64,000 nt of DNA from an uncultured Bacteroidales bacterium (GTDB lineage: Bacteria > Bacteroidota > Bacteroidia > Bacteroidales > Bacteroidaceae). The stretch lies in assembly GCA_902763885.1 (NCBI GenBank), contig CACWTU010000005.1, positions 35,858 through 99,857 on the forward strand, in the 5' to 3' direction. Under the pieces are notes generated by a model. It saw nothing but the letters and a program-made list of their open reading frames with translations. It made no database searches and had not been told where the DNA came from. Below, piece after piece: positions 60,841-64,000 of this stretch (its first letter is position 1; each line of letters opens with the position of its first letter). Both the position numbers and the translations under genes were made by a program.

Positions 60841-60941
60841 GTTCTGGCGGAATACATTGATCTTGTGTGCCTGCACCAGCCGCTGGGTGACTATAACGGC
60901 GCTTGGAAGGAACTGGAGAAGGCCTTGGAGATGGGGCTGGT
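60841..60941 (+). pseudogene. Aldo/keto reductase remnant
   Basis: The frame reads VLAEYIDLVCLHQPLGDYNG and then AWKELEKALEMGLV, which matches the aldo/keto-reductase segment with the YIDL..LIHQP..GDY.GAW..LE pattern. It is cut exactly at a REP-like palindrome (60942-60968), after which the following GVSNF segment of the family is missing, and it is preceded by an in-frame TGA. Only about 34 codons survive. The stretch 60748-61061 otherwise holds the terminator block, the palindrome and no gene. Confidence 0.7.
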
Positions 60942-60968
60942 GACACAGGGAACTGATCCTTCTGTGTC
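60942..60968 (+). repeat. REP-like palindrome, GACACAG type, copy 2
   Basis: GACACAG / CTGTGTC around the loop GGAACTGATCCTT, directly at the break of the aldo/keto-reductase remnant. Confidence 0.85.
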
Positions 60969-61061
60969 CGATGCCCGACACTACCCCATCCTCCAAATAC
61001 AACCGCAAAACGGGAAAACAATCCTGAATTTTGTTCCGAAACGTGGATTCATCATATTGTA

Positions 61062-61829
61062 TCATTTAGAATAGAATACCAGCCAGTTTGTTGCAGCTGG
61101 CTGATATTGCCGATGAATATAAGTTGCCTGACCGCCAGAATATAATCTGTACCAGGAATAGTTCCAGCCATACCCCATATCTGTATATATGGCTTCTGTA
61201 ACCCCGCTACTTAACAGCAATTCTATGAAAGCACCAAACTGCATGGTTGAAGTGGCATCGGCTATACACAGACGGCCATCTCTTTCGCACAATGCCCGGA
61301 ACAGATTGGTGTTTCCTGCAGGACGGGTTGTGGGTACTCTTTCACCTTGATGCATCATCATTTCCTGTGCAAACCCTGCGCCATTATTATGAGCAGCGGT
61401 TTGAAATGCATTATCAAACGCAGCTGGATTGGCATCTTTATCATACAAAAAAGCCCACTCTCCATTGTATGCGACAAAAGCTCCGGTATAACGGCTCGCT
61501 TGAGGCTTTTTATAATATACGCCACCTGTTACATGTGAACTGCATATTCTTTTGTGGTCTGCTATTGTATCATAATCCAGGGTAAATGCTGCGGCACAAC
61601 AAAATACCGCATTAGGATCTTTGTCGGGTTCCGGCCGTACAAAGCATCGCAGTTCTACCGAATCAACCGGAGGATAGTAAAAGACTACACCGGCTGTGGT
61701 TGAGTCTATATGTACTGATTGTTCTGGAATAATTGTTTCCGGTGTCACAATATCATCACTCAGCTTCTGAGGATTGCAAGCAGACAATATGGTGATTACG
61801 AATATGACAATACAAATAATCCTTTTCAT
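61062..61829 (-). CDS. Hypothetical lipoprotein
   Basis: A 255-aa lipoprotein with a signal ending LSAC (Cys18). The rest shows GVYYKKPQASRYTGAFVAYN, then WAFLYDKDANPAAF and a C-terminal YGWNYSWYRLYSGGQATYI. The mid region (VPTTRPAGNTNLFRALCERD) and the C-terminal part recall phosphodiester glycosidase or NAGPA-like beta folds, but I am not certain and leave it unassigned. It is transcribed alone from a TAnnTTTG element 41 nt upstream, in the plastic zone. Confidence 0.7.
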   Translation of the reverse strand: MKRIICIVIFVITILSACNPQKLSDDIVTPETIIPEQSVHIDSTTAGVVFYYPPVDSVELRCFVRPEPDKDPNAVFCCAAAFTLDYDTIADHKRICSSHVTGGVYYKKPQASRYTGAFVAYNGEWAFLYDKDANPAAFDNAFQTAAHNNGAGFAQEMMMHQGERVPTTRPAGNTNLFRALCERDGRLCIADATSTMQFGAFIELLLSSGVTEAIYTDMGYGWNYSWYRLYSGGQATYIHRQYQPAATNWLVFYSK

Positions 61830-61869
61830 TTATCACATCAAGCAAATGTGTAAACCTAATATATATTTG

Positions 61870-61877
61870 CAAAAATA
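61870..61877 (-). promoter_or_regulatory. Promoter -7 element of the lipoprotein gene
   Basis: The minus strand reads TATTTTTG, matching TAnnTTTG. An overlapping TATATTTG occurs on the plus strand at 61862-61869. Confidence 0.5.
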
Positions 61878-61954
61878 GGAAAACTATAGATACGACAAAG
61901 AACACTAATTTGATTAAGACTTGTTATGTGGTCAACAACATAAGAACTCTTAAT

Positions 61955-61981
61955 GGCACAGGGAACTGATCCTTTTGTGTC
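61955..61981 (+). repeat. REP-like palindrome, GACACAG type, copy 3
   Basis: GGCACAG...TTGTGTC around GGAACTGATCCTT; the stem is partly mismatched. Same orientation as the other copies. Confidence 0.75.
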
Positions 61982-62004
61982 AGGAAAGCGTTATTTCTAT
62001 GCCA

Positions 62005-62056
62005 TTCGTCTCGGTTTTATCAAATATCCGGTAGTTTTTCGTCTCGGTTTTATCAA
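62005..62056 (+). repeat. Direct repeat of 19 bp
   Basis: TTCGTCTCGGTTTTATCAA occurs at 62005-62023 and 62038-62056, period 33 bp, between two REP-like palindromes. A 12-bp part also occurs at 53306. No gene is seen in 61830-62394; the stretch holds REP-like copies, this repeat, a hairpin and small RNA B. Confidence 0.8.
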
Positions 62057-62061
62057 GATGT

Positions 62062-62088
62062 GACACAGGGAACTGATACTTCTGTGTT
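62062..62088 (+). repeat. REP-like palindrome, GACACAG type, copy 4
   Basis: GACACAG / CTGTGTT around GGAACTGATACTT, 107 bp after copy 3 and in the same orientation. Confidence 0.8.
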
Positions 62089-62138
62089 GAAACATCGATA
62101 CCGGAGTCGTATATATATGGACACCTTTATGGTGGGGA

Positions 62139-62174
62139 TGAGCATGCAGGATAGCCTGCTCATTCTTGTTTTTA
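62139..62174 (+). other. Hairpin resembling the small RNA A terminator
   Basis: GAGCATG...CTCATTCTT flanks are shared with the terminator at 58734, but the stem core here is GCAGG / CCTGC around ATAG, followed by GTTTTT. It may end an unseen transcript or be a small-RNA remnant. Confidence 0.5.
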
Positions 62175-62186
62175 GTGATTATGAAG

Positions 62187-62217
62187 TTGGTATTTAAGTG
62201 ATAATGATATATATTTG
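62187..62217 (+). promoter_or_regulatory. Promoter of small RNA B
   Basis: TTG at 62187-62189, a 20-nt spacer, then TATATTTG at 62210-62217, a full Bacteroidetes promoter with no start codon in reach. Confidence 0.75.
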
Positions 62218-62221
62218 CACT

Positions 62222-62321
62222 GCAAACAAGGAGAGAGGGGCGCTGGTTGTGAAACCGGGCCCCTTATATTTCAATTATTGGAAAAGGACTGAGAAGGCTG
62301 GTTGAGGAACCGGCCTTTTCT
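62222..62321 (+). ncRNA. Candidate small RNA B
   Basis: A noncoding unit of about 100 nt: 5' GCAAACAAGGAGAGA identical to small RNA A and placed 5 nt after the -7 element, a strong hairpin GGGGC..GGTT/AACC..GCCCC (62237-62263), the 34-nt block shared with 60779, and a 10-bp terminator stem (62294-62317). The next gene begins at 62395 with its own promoter, so this is not its leader. Confidence 0.6.
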
Positions 62322-62357
62322 ATTGTATGTGTATGGTGGGAGGTCTGGTATTTTGTG

Positions 62358-62365
62358 TATCTTTG
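62358..62365 (+). promoter_or_regulatory. Promoter -7 element of the CPBP gene
   Basis: TATCTTTG matches TAnnTTTG, 29 nt before the start at 62395. Confidence 0.55.
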
Positions 62366-62394
62366 TTTCTGTAAATCGGAATTTAGACAAACTG

Positions 62395-63245
62395 ATGAAT
62401 ACGAAAAAGCTGATTGTCTTTCTGCTATGGGCATTTCTGCCGATGGTGATTGTGGGACTGGTGATGCACTTTAGCGGAGCTTCTGCCGTCGGACTTCCGG
62501 AGGAGTCTTCCGCCATCGACCCGCTTGCGGCGATGAAGGGCTTGCTTTTCAGCGCCGGAGCCATGCTCATTCCGCTACTCGCCGTTATCTTTACGCAACT
62601 GATCTTCAAGGAACCGGTACTCAAGAACCTGGGCATATCCTTCAAGCTCAACCGCTGGGAGTGACGCTTCTGATGCCCGGAGCCAAGTGGACGCCGAATA
62701 GCGAGATGATGCAATCGGCCATTGCCTCCATGCCGGAAGGATTCGGTATCTGGGGCGTCATTGCCGTTACGATGATCAGCGGGCTCCTGAACGGAATCAC
62801 CATCAATGCTGTCTTTGCTTTCGGTGAAGAGATTGCCTGGCGCGGCTTCCTGATGAAGGAATTCAAGGGGAGGAAGTTCCTCACGGCCGCCCTGTGGATC
62901 GGGATCATCTGGGGCTTCTGGCATGCGCCCATCATCCTGAACGGCCATAATTATCCCCAGCATCCGGTGGCGGGCGTTTTCATGATGGTGGCTTTCTGCC
63001 TGCTGTTTACCCCCATGTTGATGTATTTCAGGCAAAAAAGCGGTTCTGTCATTGTCCCGGCCATCATGCACGGCACATTCAATGCGGTCGTGGGCATCAG
63101 CGCGGTGGTTGTCACGCCGGCAAATGACCTCCTCTACGGCGGTCCCGGCCTGGCCGGTTTCATCGTCCTGCTGATGATGGATGTTTGTCTGTATCTGTAT
63201 GACAGGTATTTCAGCAAGGAGAGGGTGTTTGCATCACTTTTATAA
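62395..63245 (+). pseudogene. CPBP intramembrane protease, split by frameshift/deletion
   Basis: Two frames carry one CPBP (Abi/CAAX-protease) protein. The first (62395-62664) has TM segments from MNTKKLIVFLLWAFLPMVIV and ends FKLNRWE; the second (62661-63245) goes on with TLLMPGAKWTPNSEMM and holds all active-site motifs: GEEIAWRG (EExxxR), GFWHAPI and MHGTFNAVVG. The TM segment expected between them is missing, so a deletion shifted the frame. A GTG overlapping the TGA could still restart translation. The motif half is intact, so a split but working protein cannot be ruled out. Confidence 0.75.
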
Positions 63246-64000
63246 ATTCTTGTTTATCGAAATGATTACGCCCCGACATTCCAGTAGCGGATTGTCGGGG
63301 TGTTGATTTGTGAAGCGCATCCTGCTCCATGGCGATGCAGGTCCGGCCGTAGGGAAGATCGTTCCTCAGATACGGGAAATCATTCTCTGAACAGATTTGC
63401 TTCACCTGAGCCTCAAGAGCCTGCCAATAATCACGCTTCCCTTTGTTATAGATTTCGTCGTACAGCGGAATGAGTTGCGGGTATTTTTCGGCGATATAGC
63501 GCATGATATCACCCTTGAACTGGCCCCGGAGATTGAGGTTTTCCAGCCAGATGAGGTCGGCCTGGTCCTTGGCCCGCTCGATGATGGCCGGAACATCCGT
63601 GATGCCGGGGAAGATAGGGGAGACGAAGCACACCGTGCGGATGCCCTCGTCATGGAACCGCTTCATGGCAGACAGGCGCCGTTCAATGCTGGGAGCATCG
63701 TCCATGTCGTCCTTGAATTGCTCGTCCAGGGTGTTGACCGACCAGGAAACCGTTGCCTTCGGGAACGTTTTCAGCAGGTCGATGTCCCGGAGGACAAGGT
63801 CTGACTTGGTGGTGACCATGATCTCTGCCGATGTCCCCCTGAGCTGTTCCAGCAGCATCCTGGTGCGCTTGTAAGTGGCCTCGTGCTCGTTGTAGCCATC
63901 AGTGACGGAGCCGATGACGATGCGCTGCCCGTCATATTTGTGCGGATCGGTGATGCGCGGCCAGTTTTTCACATCCAGGAACGTGCCCCACTTTTCCGTA
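63211..64000 (-). CDS. Radical-SAM family protein (partial)
   Basis: The C-terminal 263 or so residues of a radical-SAM protein of the SPL/Rv2578c-like type: GSVTDGYNEHEATYKRTRML, ATVSWSVNTLDEQFKDDMDD, TVCFVSPIFPGITDVPAIIE and IWLENLNLRGQFKG. The CxxxCxxC cluster motif and the start lie beyond the right edge; the visible frame opens with TEKWGTFLDVKNWPRITDPH. Its stop overlaps the end of the convergent CPBP frame by 35 nt. This DNA is more GC-rich by eye than the rest of the window. Confidence 0.82.
   Translation of the reverse strand, partial: TEKWGTFLDVKNWPRITDPHKYDGQRIVIGSVTDGYNEHEATYKRTRMLLEQLRGTSAEIMVTTKSDLVLRDIDLLKTFPKATVSWSVNTLDEQFKDDMDDAPSIERRLSAMKRFHDEGIRTVCFVSPIFPGITDVPAIIERAKDQADLIWLENLNLRGQFKGDIMRYIAEKYPQLIPLYDEIYNKGKRDYWQALEAQVKQICSENDFPYLRNDLPYGRTCIAMEQDALHKSTPRQSATGMSGRNHFDKQEFIKVMQTPSPC

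Noticed and set aside
61955-62088. Possible CRISPR array (short repeats at 62005 and 62038)
   Set aside because: Only two repeat copies, a 14-bp gap and no cas genes; the flanking palindromes belong to the REP-like family.

Overview
The window reads as chromosomal DNA of a Bacteroidales bacterium (Bacteroides/Prevotella relatives). The support is the recurring Bacteroidetes-type promoter -7 element TAnnTTTG in front of many genes, a complete bat (aerotolerance) operon, the gene order rpmB-rpmG-DUF4295-ftsY-rimO-HU, an S46 dipeptidyl-peptidase, a DUF4249 lipoprotein beside a TonB-type receptor, and the weak use of Shine-Dalgarno sites. I do not assign a genus.

Layout. 1-7215 (minus) is a tightly packed surface-polysaccharide operon: flippase, hexapeptide acetyltransferase, CDP-glycerol synthase, CDP-glycerol phosphotransferase, EpsG-type polymerase, beta-helix protein, Stealth phosphotransferase and an acyltransferase cut by the window edge. 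7300-13059 holds an esterase, a DPP7-like peptidase, a sirtuin lacking the zinc cysteines, a small unknown protein and a PurF-like protein lacking its nucleophilic cysteine. 13258-17671 is a lipoprotein / TonB-type receptor / DUF4249 set.

17754-26240 is the most interesting unit: a six-gene operon with its own promoter. It encodes a two-TM RCK channel-like protein ending in a RyR-like domain, a free RyR-domain protein, a TonB-like protein, a membrane TIR protein that keeps the NADase glutamate, and two paralogous secreted proteins, the larger with 17 TPR repeats. I infer a possible NAD-derived signalling system (TIR producer, RyR sensor, channel effector). It is followed by a tandem repeat and tRNA-Ser(CGA), whose 3' end lies inside a long inverted repeat.

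26735-34364 carries an ACT protein and PaaK, then tsaD, ribosomal proteins, ftsY, rimO, HU and a membrane-spanning HU-LysM fusion. 34499-43769 is the bat operon (MoxR, DUF58, unnamed protein, BatA-E) plus a PAP2 phosphatase. 43779-58621 is mostly housekeeping: gyrA, clpC, htpG, a patatin/beta-barrel protein, a membrane AraC-type regulator and an acyl-CoA synthetase.

58622-64000 is a plastic zone. It has two candidate small RNAs sharing the same 5' end, several copies of a short palindromic (REP-like) repeat, a decapitated ATPase gene, an aldo/keto-reductase remnant and a split CPBP protease gene, and ends in a radical-SAM gene cut by the right edge. REP-like elements of a related type also occur at 11480-11621 and inside the 3' end of rimO.
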